A stretch of 22,617 nucleotides of DNA. It comes from Bacteroidales bacterium (lineage in GTDB: Bacteria; Bacteroidota; Bacteroidia; Bacteroidales; F082). A program made the translations under genes and the position numbers. The DNA is taken from the NCBI GenBank assembly GCA_023229245.1, contig JALNZU010000045.1, positions 1-22,617 of the forward strand, given 5' to 3'. This document shows positions 6,657 to 14,903 of the stretch, piece by piece (the stretch's first letter is position 1; each line of letters starts with the position of its first letter). The notes under the pieces were generated by a model, which saw only the letters and a program-made list of their open reading frames with translations, was not told where the DNA came from and made no database searches.

Positions 6657-9600
6657 CTACATATTGCGTCGGTACTGACCTCCCACTTCAAACAATGCGT
6701 TAGTGATCTGGCCTAATGAAGCATATTTACTGGCTTCCATCAGCGAGGCGAATACATTTTCGTGTCGCAGCGCCGTTTGTTGTAACCGGGTAAGAACCTC
6801 ACTGCTTTCTTTTTCCCATGTCTGATGCAATCGCTCAAGCATGTCAATCTGGTATTCTTTTTCCTGATGAGTAGCCCGTATTACCTCACCGGGTATAGTA
6901 GTAGGCGATCCGGTACTTGATAAAAATGTATTGACACCTATGATAGGTAGTTTTCCATTATGTTTCAGATTTTCGTAATAGAGCGATTCTTCTTGTATCT
7001 TGCTGCGCTGATACATAGTTTCCATAGCTCCTAGTACACCACCTCTTTCGGTGATACGGTCGAACTCGGCCATTACTGCTTCTTCAACCAACTGTGTCAG
7101 TTCTTCAATAATGAACGATCCTTGCAATGGATTTTGGTTTTTGGCTAATCCCAATTCCTGATTAATGATCATTTGAATAGCGATAGCTCTTCTCACGCTT
7201 TCCTCAGTAGGAGTAGTGATAGCTTCATCATAGGCATTGGTATGCAGGGAGTTGCAGTTGTCATATATGGCATACAACGCTTGTAAGGTGGTGCGTATGT
7301 CGTTGAAATCAATTTCTTGTGCATGCAGCGATCGGCCAGAAGTTTGAATATGATATTTCAGTTTTTGGCTTCTTTCGTTGGCACCGTATCGCAGTTTCAT
7401 GGCTTTTGCCCAAATGAGTCTGGCTACCCTGCCTATGACAGAAAACTCAGGATCAATACCATTGGAAAAGAAGAACGAGAGGTTAGGTGCAAACTCATTT
7501 ATTTGCATTCCCCGCGACAGATAGTATTCTACATAGGTAAATCCGTTGGCAAGGGTAAATGCTAACTGGCTGATGGGGTTGGCACCTGCCTCGGCTATAT
7601 GATATCCTGAAATGGATACCGAATAGAAGTTTTGTATTTTATTTTCGATAAAATATTCTTGCATATCGCCCATCAGCTTCAGCGAGAAGTCGGTAGAAAA
7701 GATGCAGGTGTTTTGTGCCTGATCCTCTTTCAGTATATCGGCTTGTACGGTTCCGCGTACTTTTTTGATAGTGTCGGCTTTTATTTTTTCATACACTTCT
7801 TTTGGCAGTACCATATCTCCACTTACTCCAAGCAGTAGTAGTCCTAACCCGTCATTTCCTTCGGGGAGCTCTCCCTGATATAGTGGTCGTGGCAGTCCTT
7901 TCAACCTGTATATCTCGTCTATGATGGCATTTGTTTCGTTGATCAGTCCATTTTCGCGTATGAATATTTCGCATTGCTGGTCGATGGCGGCGTTCATAAA
8001 AAAGCCTACAAGTGCTGGTGCGGGTCCGTTTATTGTCATGCTGACACTGGTTTTCGGGTCGGCTAAGTTGAAGCCGGAATAGAGTTTCTTGGCATCGTCC
8101 ACACATGCTACCGAGACTCCGGCATTACCTATTTTACCATATATATCGGGTCTTCTGTCAGGGTCTTCGCCGTAGAGGGTTACCGAATCGAAAGCTGTAG
8201 AAAGCCTTTTTGCAGCAAGCCCTTTTGACACATAGTGAAACCGGCGATTCGTGCGTTCGGGGCCTCCCTCGCCTGCAAACATACGGGTAGGGTCTTCCTG
8301 CTCGCGCTTAAAAGGAAATACTCCGGCAGCAAAAGGAAACTCGCCAGGTACATTTTCCATGAGCGACCAGCGGACTATCTCAGCCCAGGATCTGAAAGCA
8401 GGAAGCGATACCTTAGGTATTTGAAGATGTGAAAGAGATTTGGTATATGTCTCAACACGTACTGTCCTGCCTCTTACTTCAAACTCGTACACAGGATCAC
8501 TATACCTTTTTTTCTTTGATTCCCACCCTTCAATGATGTCGAGTGTCTCCACATCCAATCCTTGTTTTTCACGGGCTATCAGCTCATGCAGGCTGGCGTT
8601 TTCGGACTTTGCTCCGGCTAATAAATCTAAGGCCTCGGTGAGCACTTGCAGACGATGTGCCTTTTCCGACTGAGCCATCGCATGCTGGTTATAATGTCTG
8701 ACGGTGTCGGCTATCTCGCTCAAGTACCGTTTTCTTTTGGAAGGGATGATATATATCTTCTCCGACATTTCCTCCGGCCTGTGCATAGAAGTGATAAAAG
8801 GAGTATCGGTATGTTTGTTTATAATATTTAATATATTGATATACAAATCATTTACTCCGGGATCGTTAAACTGTGAGGCGATAGTGCCATAGACCGGCAT
8901 TTCGTCAGGCGACTGATCGAACAAAGTATGGTTTCGCTGGTATTGTTTCTTCACATCGCGCAATGCATCCAAAGCGCCGTGTTTGTCGAATTTATTCAGT
9001 GCGATGATATCAGCAAAATCCAACATATCTATTTTTTCTAATTGTGTAGCAGCGCCATATTCAGGTGTCATCACATATAGTGATGCGTTGCTGTGGTCAA
9101 TGATCTCGGTATCGCTCTGGCCTATGCCTGATGTTTCCAGTATGATCAGGTCGAATCCGGCTGCTTGTAGGATATGTACAGCATCTTTCACATATTTCGA
9201 CATGGCTAAGTTTGACTGTCGGGTAGCTAATGAGCGCATATAGACATTTGGATGGTCAATGGCGTTCATCCGGATGCGATCGCCTAATAAAGCTCCGCCT
9301 GAGCGACGCTTGGATGGGTCGACTGAGATAATGCCTAAGGTTTTATCTGGCTGGTCTATCAGAAATCGACGTACTATTTCATCTACTAAGCTGGATTTCC
9401 CGGCTCCGCCTGTACCAGTGATCCCAAGCACTGGCGACCGTTTTAAGCTTTGCTTTTCTAATTGATCAATATATGGCTTTGCTTCCTGAGGGAAATTTTC
9501 AGCAGCCGTAATAAGTTGGCCTATAGCTTTGAAGTTTTTGCTTTTGATTGCTTCAAGATCAGGTTCAAAATCTTTACCCATTGGATAGTCAATGCGTTGA

Positions 9601-10034
9601 AGCAAATCGTTGCACATCCCTTGCAACCCCATGGCGCGGCCATCATCAGGTGAATAAATACGACTGATTCCGTAGGCATGCAGCTCGTCCATCTCTTCTG
9701 GAAGGATGACGCCACCGCCACCGCCAAAAAGTTGAATATGACCAGAGCCAGCCTGTTGGAGCAGATCATACATATATTTGAAATACTCCATATGCCCACC
9801 CTGATAAGAGGTGATGGCAATGGCGTGCACATCTTCCTGTATGGCAGTGCGGACGATCTCATGTACCGAACGGTTGTGCCCAAGATGAATGATCTCTACT
9901 CCGCTTGATTGCAGGATACGTCGTATAATATTAATAGCTACATCATGCCCGTCAAATAAAGAAGCAGCCGAAACGATCCGAATATGATTCACGGGTTTAT
10001 AAGCAGATACAGTTACAGATTTCATACATACCAC
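6657..10034 (-). CDS. icmF: IcmF-type fused acyl-CoA mutase (B12-dependent isobutyryl-CoA mutase)
   Basis: The 1125-residue single-chain enzyme has three parts. The N-terminal B12-binding domain (about 17-150) has DGHDVA with His30 as the cobalt ligand, and HLGHNRSVHEIV. A MeaI-type G-protein chaperone (about 200-430) has Walker A GTGGAGKSS with Lys213, ETSGIGQSD and NKFD. A C-terminal mutase TIM barrel (about 545-1080) completes it. This order is that of IcmF, which interconverts isobutyryl-CoA and n-butyryl-CoA and carries its own GTPase editor. Phe573 in GVFPFKRE sits where methylmalonyl-CoA mutases have Tyr, which favours a larger, non-carboxylated substrate. Related acyl-CoAs, such as isovaleryl-/pivalyl-CoA, remain possible. 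ATG at 10034 or at 10025 (MKSVTV) are both plausible starts. It is likely a cytosolic enzyme of branched-chain acid metabolism. Confidence 0.9.
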   Translation of the reverse strand: MVCMKSVTVSAYKPVNHIRIVSAASLFDGHDVAINIIRRILQSSGVEIIHLGHNRSVHEIVRTAIQEDVHAIAITSYQGGHMEYFKYMYDLLQQAGSGHIQLFGGGGGVILPEEMDELHAYGISRIYSPDDGRAMGLQGMCNDLLQRIDYPMGKDFEPDLEAIKSKNFKAIGQLITAAENFPQEAKPYIDQLEKQSLKRSPVLGITGTGGAGKSSLVDEIVRRFLIDQPDKTLGIISVDPSKRRSGGALLGDRIRMNAIDHPNVYMRSLATRQSNLAMSKYVKDAVHILQAAGFDLIILETSGIGQSDTEIIDHSNASLYVMTPEYGAATQLEKIDMLDFADIIALNKFDKHGALDALRDVKKQYQRNHTLFDQSPDEMPVYGTIASQFNDPGVNDLYINILNIINKHTDTPFITSMHRPEEMSEKIYIIPSKRKRYLSEIADTVRHYNQHAMAQSEKAHRLQVLTEALDLLAGAKSENASLHELIAREKQGLDVETLDIIEGWESKKKRYSDPVYEFEVRGRTVRVETYTKSLSHLQIPKVSLPAFRSWAEIVRWSLMENVPGEFPFAAGVFPFKREQEDPTRMFAGEGGPERTNRRFHYVSKGLAAKRLSTAFDSVTLYGEDPDRRPDIYGKIGNAGVSVACVDDAKKLYSGFNLADPKTSVSMTINGPAPALVGFFMNAAIDQQCEIFIRENGLINETNAIIDEIYRLKGLPRPLYQGELPEGNDGLGLLLLGVSGDMVLPKEVYEKIKADTIKKVRGTVQADILKEDQAQNTCIFSTDFSLKLMGDMQEYFIENKIQNFYSVSISGYHIAEAGANPISQLAFTLANGFTYVEYYLSRGMQINEFAPNLSFFFSNGIDPEFSVIGRVARLIWAKAMKLRYGANERSQKLKYHIQTSGRSLHAQEIDFNDIRTTLQALYAIYDNCNSLHTNAYDEAITTPTEESVRRAIAIQMIINQELGLAKNQNPLQGSFIIEELTQLVEEAVMAEFDRITERGGVLGAMETMYQRSKIQEESLYYENLKHNGKLPIIGVNTFLSSTGSPTTIPGEVIRATHQEKEYQIDMLERLHQTWEKESSEVLTRLQQTALRHENVFASLMEASKYASLGQITNALFEVGGQYRRNM

Positions 10035-10049
10035 GAATGATTATGACGA

Positions 10050-10057
10050 CAAATATA
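10050..10057 (-). promoter_or_regulatory. -7 box of the mutase promoter
   Basis: The minus strand reads TATATTTG (TAnnTTTG consensus), 15 bp upstream of the ATG at 10034. The -33 box is not obvious. The position argues for a short 5' leader. Confidence 0.5.
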
Positions 10058-10278
10058 GATGTTTCTATGTATAATCAGCTTACTAAAGCGCAACACAATT
10101 AATATTGCAATAGCCTGATGTTGCCAATACCTGATCAAAAATGTTCTTCATACTTAGCTTTGATTTTTAGTAGACACAAGTGAATTGAAATCAATATTTC
10201 TGGTACTCGTAGATTGGTAAAGAGTTTGTTTGTCTGATGGTTCCTGATGTTTCTGTCCGCTTTGTCTGTCCATCAATA

Positions 10279-11517
10279 TCAAAGGTATTTTTCTTGCGCA
10301 TATTTTTTTGATGTTGATTTTTTGGAGTAAAGCCACTCATCGTTTCCTTGTGCCCGAATCAATTGGCTTAACCAAAAGCAAACCCCCACATATAACGTAC
10401 AAATAAATAGGCGAGAAAGGTCGAAACGATGTTGATGATGAAGCCCTGCCGGTAAAAAATTAAGACGGACAAACAGGCTTCCCATCCAGTCCGTAAGATC
10501 GGTCGAAGAAAAACCTTTGGCAATGGCCAATCCGGCGCCAAAAAGAATGAGGACGGACCAGGGTAGCCAGCCGGCCGTCTTCCAGTCGGGCAGGCGTTCG
10601 CCCTTTTTGCCTGAGGGCAAAACCAATAGTAGCAAAGCCCCGAATATCGCAATCAGGGTATCGTCCAAACGTGGAATCCACCGGTTCCAGAGAAAAGTGC
10701 GTGTGATCCACAAAAACGCTATCCCGGCAACAACCAGCAATGCCCTTTTCTCGGCTGTTGTCATCGGAGGCAGGGGTTCAAATTGCAGCACGGATTCTTT
10801 GTCTTGTTTCGCAGAACGAAAGCTGGTAAGATACATCCAAACCAAAAACAATAAAAGGGTTGCAAAAGGAACGCCAAAGAGCATCCAGTGGAAAAATGAA
10901 ATCTCAAACCCTAAGGAGCTTTTGGCAACTCCCACCAAAATGATGTTGGGTGGAGTGCCAATGAGTGTGGCCATGCCGCCTATAGAGGAGGCATAGGCGA
11001 TGCCCAACATGATATTACGCGAAAATGGCTGTTTCAACTGAAAATGGCCAACTACCGACAACCCGATGGGCAACATCATGATGGCAGTGGCGGTGTTGGA
11101 AATCCACATCGAGATGAAAGCCGTTGCGACCATGATCCCCAGCAGTACTTTTTTCTCGTTCAGCCCCACAAAGCCTATAATAGTAAAGGCAATTCGCCGG
11201 TGCAGATTCCATTTTTCAATGGCTAACTCCATTACAAATCCACCTAAAAAAAGGTAGATGAAAGGATTGCCGTAAGAACTCGTCGTCTCCTCGACCGAAA
11301 GTGCTCCCGACAACGGAAACAGCAAGATGGGCAGCAATGAAGTGACCACTAAGTCAACAGCTTCGGTGATCCACCACAGCGCAATCCAACTCGTACAGGC
11401 CAATACAGCCCGCCCTGCATCGGAAAGCCCTTCGATAGGCATGGAATAAATCAAAAAGAACAACAGTGGACCTATAACAAGAGCAAATAGGTTTTTTGCA
11501 CGATATACATAGTTCAT
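10279..11517 (-). pseudogene. Decayed SLC13/DASS-family anion:sodium symporter
   Basis: The first ~345 residues look like a normal divalent anion:Na+ symporter. They contain WWITEAVDLVVTSLLPILLFP, the first SNT signature WISNTATAIMMLPI, GGMATLIGTPPNIILVGVA and LILFGAGLAIAKGF. After RLNFLPAG the frame turns to non-hydrophobic sequence (LHHQHRFDLSRL...). The next frame instead reads GFIINIVSTFLAYLFVRY, a plausible membrane helix, implying a single extra base in GGGC near 10444. Even in that frame a stop follows at 10368, and the second SNT motif and last helices are missing. The gene therefore seems both frameshifted and truncated. The intact transporter would import dicarboxylates, sulfate or a similar anion. 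A sequencing error could explain the shift but not the missing end. Confidence 0.75.
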
Positions 11518-11547
11518 CAGCCCGGATTTATATAGTCTGAAGTCTCA

Positions 11548-11555
11548 CAAATGTA
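11548..11555 (-). promoter_or_regulatory. -7 box of the transporter promoter
   Basis: The minus strand reads TACATTTG, a match to TAnnTTTG, 30 bp upstream of the ATG at 11517. No good -33 TTTG lies at 19-21 bp. Its survival suggests recent decay of the coding part. Confidence 0.5.
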
Positions 11556-11735
11556 CTATCAAATGAATTGGAGATAAAATATTTAACCTATTATTTTTTG
11601 ATTTTTTTAAGAAACCCTTCTTCTTGTGACCGGGCTGTATTATAGCACATCAAATGGTGAGTCCGCTTAAAAAACAGGCCGGATAAATCCTGTCATCAGT
11701 ATGTTCATCCGGGTTAGGGAGTAAATTTTAATTTT

Positions 11736-11866
11736 GCCTAACGACCAGCGACATGTTTTGTTTGCGTGCCCGACGATAGGAGGGATTGCGTAATTTTTGC
11801 CATCCTTATAAAGCACAAAATGTCTGGTACTTGCTAAGTTCTCTTTTTATACATAGTGTTATAGGA
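11736..11866. repeat. Cassette-boundary hairpin element E (attC-like, atypical)
   Basis: The element begins GCCTAAC (11736-11742, matching the integron RYYYAAC core). ACCAGCGACATGTTTTGT at 11744-11761 pairs with ACAAAATGTCTGGT ending at 11830, leaving unpaired bases on the left arm. It ends GTTATAGGA at 11858-11866, after an extra segment TTTTTATACATAGT. The right side is longer than expected, so this element may be a mosaic. The HEPN stop codon lies 45 bp further on. Confidence 0.45.
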
Positions 11867-11910
11867 GCGAGGCAAAAATTGTGACACGGCAAATGAAATA
11901 TACCGACCTG

Positions 11911-12310
11911 TTACAGGGAGTTTTTTATTTCATTATCAATAGTATCCAACATTTCTTTGACTGGCTCAATAAGCTGAATTACTGCTTCTTTTGAAAAGTC
12001 AAATAAATTTTCATAATCACCTTGTTGCCTCCAATCATATAGTTGTACAAGTAGTTTTCCATATTTCTTGTCAAGTTTCCTGGTTTTAATGAAATGTCTG
12101 GAGAACTGTGTTCTCTGACCAGAATGTGTCTGAGAATCAATCACGTTTAACACTAACAAGGCGTTAACCGCATAGAATATGGCATAGTATAGTCTGTTAA
12201 CTGCTGAATTCCAAAACCCGTTTTTGAATAAGAACTTGAGCAGCTTCAAAAGTAGTATAGGCTGATTCCATTCTCAGTCTGGAATATTCAATCCTTTCTT
12301 CTCTGGTCAT
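11911..12310 (-). pseudogene. HEPN-domain toxin (HepT-like), frameshifted
   Basis: The gene start is the ATG at 12310, overlapping the TGA of the MNT gene (ATGA). It reads MTREERIEYSRLRMESAYTT and on to QVLIQ, then hits TAA soon after. The HEPN core (NGFWNSAVNRLYYAIFYAVNALLV...) continues in another frame to the stop at 11911. Removing one A from the A5 run at 12221-12225 joins both parts into a 133-residue HEPN protein. The usual RNase motif R-x4-6-H reads RLYYAIFYA here, with Tyr where His is common, so catalysis may be weak or absent even if the frame is restored. HEPN proteins paired with MNT partners act as RNase toxins kept inactive by AMP addition. The shift may be a real lesion, slippage-based switching, or a sequencing error. 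Confidence 0.75.
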
Positions 12311-12624
12311 AACTGAATGCCTTGTGAAGTAACATTATGAAAATAAGGGGTAATATGGTGCTTTGTATTCCAATCGGATTTTGAAAAAACAAACAGAGAT
12401 AATATTTCACCCGTTTCAAGCTCTAAATCATAGAGGTGGTCTCTAAATGTCTTTTCAATCTGGAATGTTACCGGATAATCTGTAAGAACCAGGATATCCC
12501 AATCTGAATCTTTTCTGGCATCACCTCTGGCTCGTGACCCATATAATATCACTTGAGCATTTTTGTCTATTTCTGAAATGTGCAGTTTAATACGCTGGGC
12601 TATATGTTCAGTTTTCTTATTCAT
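12307..12624 (-). CDS. MNT-type nucleotidyltransferase antitoxin (MntA-like)
   Basis: The 105-residue protein is a minimal nucleotidyltransferase with the signature YGSRARGDARKDSDWDILVL (residues about 28-47). That contains GS-x10-DxD, the metal-binding core of the Pol-beta/MNT superfamily. In characterised MNT/HEPN pairs this enzyme transfers AMP to the HEPN toxin and neutralises it. It is the first gene of the pair, overlaps the HEPN start by 4 bp, and has its own promoter 5 bp upstream. The pair fills one cassette-like module between hairpins D and E. Confidence 0.9.
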   Translation of the reverse strand: MNKKTEHIAQRIKLHISEIDKNAQVILYGSRARGDARKDSDWDILVLTDYPVTFQIEKTFRDHLYDLELETGEILSLFVFSKSDWNTKHHITPYFHNVTSQGIQL

Positions 12625-12629
12625 CTTTA

Positions 12630-12637
12630 CAAAGATA
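12630..12637 (-). promoter_or_regulatory. -7 box of the MNT/HEPN operon
   Basis: The minus strand reads TATCTTTG, matching TAnnTTTG, only 5 bp upstream of the ATG at 12624. Transcription would start at or just before the start codon, giving a leaderless or nearly leaderless mRNA. Confidence 0.55.
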
Positions 12638-12674
12638 CAATATCGTTGATAAATTTTCTAAGATTGATTAAAAT

Positions 12675-12804
12675 ATACTGTAACGTCTGACCAGCTTGCT
12701 GAAGTGGCGGATTTTTCCGATCCCGATAGCTATCGGGATCAAAGTTACCGAAAGCGTTCAATCGAAGCTGTTTCCTGCCGCTTTTGCCAAACGAGCTGTT
12801 GTGC
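12675..12804. repeat. Cassette-boundary hairpin element D (attC-like)
   Basis: The element runs from ATACTGTAAC (ending 12684) to GTTGTGC (12798-12804). Its inner parts GAAGTGGCGGATT and CAATCGAAGCTGTTTCC match element A2 (14666-14749) closely, so the two are family members although D's arms pair less perfectly. In its loop is a perfect 22-bp palindrome at 12719-12740 with core CCCGATAGCTATCGGG. The neighbouring lipoprotein stop codon is only 8 bp away. Confidence 0.6.
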
Positions 12805-12812
12805 GTTCGTTG

Positions 12813-13490
12813 TTATTTCTTATCCCAAAAATATTTCTCGAAAATTATTTTTATTTGTTTTATTATATTCTCTTTTTCTGTTGGCTCTTTGTCCTGCAAA
12901 ACCGATTTGTTGTAAAATGATACGTTTTTGTTCTTATTGTCAACTATCATTGCATACAATGTCGAATTTGCTTTTATGGGAGTTTGATAATACATTCCTA
13001 AAGTCAAAATACCTATTCCTATACCTTTTGCGATTTGTCCCCCATAATTGCCTTTGGCTCTTGTAAAGCCACTTTGAACAATGATTAAGCCAAATCTTTT
13101 ATTATTTGCATCCAGTAAAGAATCAATTAAGGGTGTAATCGAGATACCATTTATACTTCTCTTACGCTCTGCTGACATTATCAAAAAATTAATTTCTCGC
13201 TCCAATCTATTTTTTATAAGTGAATCGGTCAGTACAATTTCTTCTGAAGATAAATGAAGTTTATTTTTGAAAGTTTCCAATGATTCATTCAGTACAAGTT
13301 GAGTATTTTTTGAAATAGAATCATTATAAACGCTTCGATTTCCTGATTCAATAAGCGAAATATAGGAAAGTGGCTCAATTTTTAACATTTCTGTTATTTC
13401 ATCAGGTATTACATCGGATGTTAAAAATTTCGATGGAGAACAAGAGATGCATAAAAAAACTACACACAAAAACAATGTTACGTTTTTCAT
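12813..13490 (-). CDS. Lipoprotein of unknown function
   Basis: The 225-residue protein has a lipoprotein signal: hydrophobic LFLCVVFLCISC, with Cys17 as the likely lipidated residue, followed by SPSK. The middle is helical and charged. Residues about 140-180 contain a glycine-rich hydrophobic stretch (GGQIAKGIGIGILTLGMYYQ) that could contact or enter a membrane, followed by a beta segment (YAMIVDNKNKNVSFYNKS). I do not recognise the family. A purine stretch AGGAAA lies about 8 bp before the ATG and may serve as ribosome site. It occupies a module of its own between hairpins C and D, with its stop next to D. Confidence 0.75.
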   Translation of the reverse strand: MKNVTLFLCVVFLCISCSPSKFLTSDVIPDEITEMLKIEPLSYISLIESGNRSVYNDSISKNTQLVLNESLETFKNKLHLSSEEIVLTDSLIKNRLEREINFLIMSAERKRSINGISITPLIDSLLDANNKRFGLIIVQSGFTRAKGNYGGQIAKGIGIGILTLGMYYQTPIKANSTLYAMIVDNKNKNVSFYNKSVLQDKEPTEKENIIKQIKIIFEKYFWDKK

Positions 13491-13578
13491 AATGATTTCC
13501 TTTAATTTAATTCAACTAAATATATTTTTATTTTGTATCACCATTGTCTGGAATGACTTTGTAGTTATAGAAAATGAC

Positions 13579-13710
13579 GCCCAACGGTTGATGGTATGGT
13601 GCCGTGCGGGATTACGAAGCGATTTCCTATCAGTTTACACCGACCTATTTTACGAGCCACAAACGATCGAAAACCTCTGAAACCCGCATGCACTATACCA
13701 TGTGTTGTGC
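13579..13710. repeat. Cassette-boundary hairpin element C (attC-like)
   Basis: The element begins GCCCAAC (13579-13585; its reverse GTTGGGC fits GTTRRRY) and ends GTTGTGC (13704-13710). The arms ATGGTATGGTGCCGTGCGGG (13591-13610) and CCCGCATGCACTATACCAT (13683-13701) pair with one mismatch and one extra base. GGATT follows the left arm and a CGAA box precedes the right arm, as in elements D, A2 and B2. The stop codon of the next gene is 10 bp away. Confidence 0.7.
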
Positions 13711-13720
13711 ACTGTTATTA

Positions 13721-14491
13721 TTATTGATTTTGCATTAATCTCTCTTCAAATATAGATTTCATATGCCATTTTAAACGTTGAAATGAATAATCATCAATTG
13801 CGCGTGTTTGTGTTATCATGCCAGAAAGAAACACGTTACAGTTCCAATCTTCGCCAATCAACTCATGACAACCTTTATCAATAGACCAGTCTAAGTTTAA
13901 TATGTCAGAAATCAAATCACTCGCATTTTTATTTGCTACAAAAATTAATTGAGGTTGTATTTGTCTAATTAGGTTTATTGAATTATCAATTTGTGAATCA
14001 AAGAATTCAGTATTATTAGTTTTAATCAGCATGAATTTGTTTGAGTTCTGTAGTCTAAATTGATATAAATCCAAATGATAGTAGCTTTGATTATCATTAT
14101 TCTCCTCATCTCCATTTAATATAAAATTGCCTAGTCGTTTAAACTTATTAAAATAGTTATGATTATGAAATGCTATTTCTTCTAAATCAGCAATATTTTG
14201 TGAAGTATATTGTTGATGATTATAGCTTAAAGCTGCTTGAAAATCTTGGTTTATTACGTTATGGAAAAGAGGATTTTGCAAATTATTATTAATTAATCCA
14301 GCAGCACCAGGAAAACTATCAGATGGATTTAAACCTATAAATAGTATTTGAACATTTTCAGGTGGATTGAAGTAACATGATGGCCAAAGAAGCGGTACTT
14401 GAATATCGTTTCCTTCAAATCTAATTCCAAGATTTAAATTATTGTGATTCTGAATCCACAAATTAAGGATAATGTTATTTAATTCATCCAT
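13721..14491 (-). CDS. Putative uracil-DNA-glycosylase-superfamily protein
   Basis: The 256-residue protein has VQILFIGLNPSDSF at residues 47-60, resembling motif 1 of the uracil-DNA glycosylase superfamily (hhhGxNPs). Near the C-terminus is NVFLSGMITQTRAIDDYSFQRLK, where the second catalytic loop and a helix would be expected. A central beta-strand PQLIFVANKNAS precedes it. The usual motif-2 histidine is not evident, so DNA-glycosylase activity is uncertain; nucleobase recognition or another role is possible. It has no signal peptide. It is the only gene of a module whose ends are perfect 10-bp complements, GTTGTGCACT at 13704 and AGTGCACAAC at 14518, with the stop codon 10 bp from hairpin C. 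Confidence 0.6.
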   Translation of the reverse strand: MDELNNIILNLWIQNHNNLNLGIRFEGNDIQVPLLWPSCYFNPPENVQILFIGLNPSDSFPGAAGLINNNLQNPLFHNVINQDFQAALSYNHQQYTSQNIADLEEIAFHNHNYFNKFKRLGNFILNGDEENNDNQSYYHLDLYQFRLQNSNKFMLIKTNNTEFFDSQIDNSINLIRQIQPQLIFVANKNASDLISDILNLDWSIDKGCHELIGEDWNCNVFLSGMITQTRAIDDYSFQRLKWHMKSIFEERLMQNQ

Positions 14492-14524
14492 ATTACTGTT
14501 ATTCTGTCAGTTATAATAGTGCAC

Positions 14525-14652
14525 AACGCCTCTGGCGGTTTGCGAAGTGATTTGCATTTTGCAAATCGCTTGTTAGTGGACAGTCCCGTAGGGCTGGACA
14601 CGGCAAACCGCCAGAGGCGTTAGTGAAAAGCCCGAAGGGATTTTCACTAACG
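14525..14652. repeat. 128-bp structured direct repeat, left copy (element A1)
   Basis: This copy is identical over 128 bp to 21408-21535. A perfect 19-bp inverted repeat, AACGCCTCTGGCGGTTTGC (14525-14543) with its complement (14603-14621), encloses a second hairpin around GATTTGCATTTTGCAAATC. It is followed by a 33-bp palindrome (14619-14651), GTTAGTGAAAA and TTTTCACTAAC with loop GAA. The two copies lie 6883 bp apart in the same orientation and bracket the restriction-modification genes. Confidence 0.95.
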
Positions 14653-14779
14653 GGTCGGGGCTTTGTGAAGTGGCGGATTATTTGCACTAACTTTTAATCG
14701 AAGCACCGACCTCAAAGATAGCACAAAAGTTACAATCGAAGCCGTTTCCCCGCCATTTCACAAAGCCCTTGTTATAGGC
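14645..14779. repeat. Cassette-boundary hairpin element A2 (attC-like)
   Basis: The element runs from CACTAAC (14645-14651) to GTTATAGGC (14771-14779). The arms GGGCTTTGTGAAGTGGCGG (14658-14676) and CCGCCATTTCACAAAGCCC (14750-14768) match at 18 of 19 positions. Its loop shares GGATT and CAATCGAAGC boxes with element D. It closes the left end of the 6.6-kb restriction-modification module. Confidence 0.75.
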
Positions 14780-14832
14780 ATACCCCTATATTCTCGTTCG
14801 ACATGTCGGCTCTTGTTTATAGCGTTGGCTTA

Positions 14833-14891
14833 GTAGCTCTTTTGCATTTTTGTTTGTCGGCTTGTGTGTTGCGAAAATGCAAATGTGCTAC
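14833..14891. repeat. Hairpin inside the left end of the restriction-modification module
   Basis: GTAGCTCTTTTGCATTTT (14833-14850) pairs with AAAATGCAAATGTGCTAC (14874-14891) at 16 of 18 positions. It lies just past the ATPase stop codon on the transcribed strand and might help end transcription, but no U-run follows. A related hairpin with covarying stem bases sits near the other end of the module (21328-21368). Confidence 0.55.
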
Positions 14892-14903
14892 CAAATGTGT
14901 GGA

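Noticed and set aside
6503..6691. 62-codon frame over the tRNA region
   Set aside because: It is the translation of tRNA-Thr and its flank on the same strand; the tRNA fold is unambiguous.
7852..8106. 84-codon minus-strand frame within the mutase gene
   Set aside because: Arginine- and threonine-rich shadow of the icmF coding sequence; the mutase frame is continuous through it with family motifs.
9521..9883. 120-codon minus-strand frame in the B12-domain region
   Set aside because: Shadow of icmF in another frame; the true frame encodes the conserved DGHDVA and GGGGGV motifs.
10517..10996. 159-codon plus-strand frame opposite the transporter
   Set aside because: Antisense shadow of the SLC13 gene, with no family resemblance or start signals.
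12704..13066. 120-codon plus-strand frame across element D and the lipoprotein
   Set aside because: It runs through the hairpin and then antisense to a gene with a clear lipoprotein signal.
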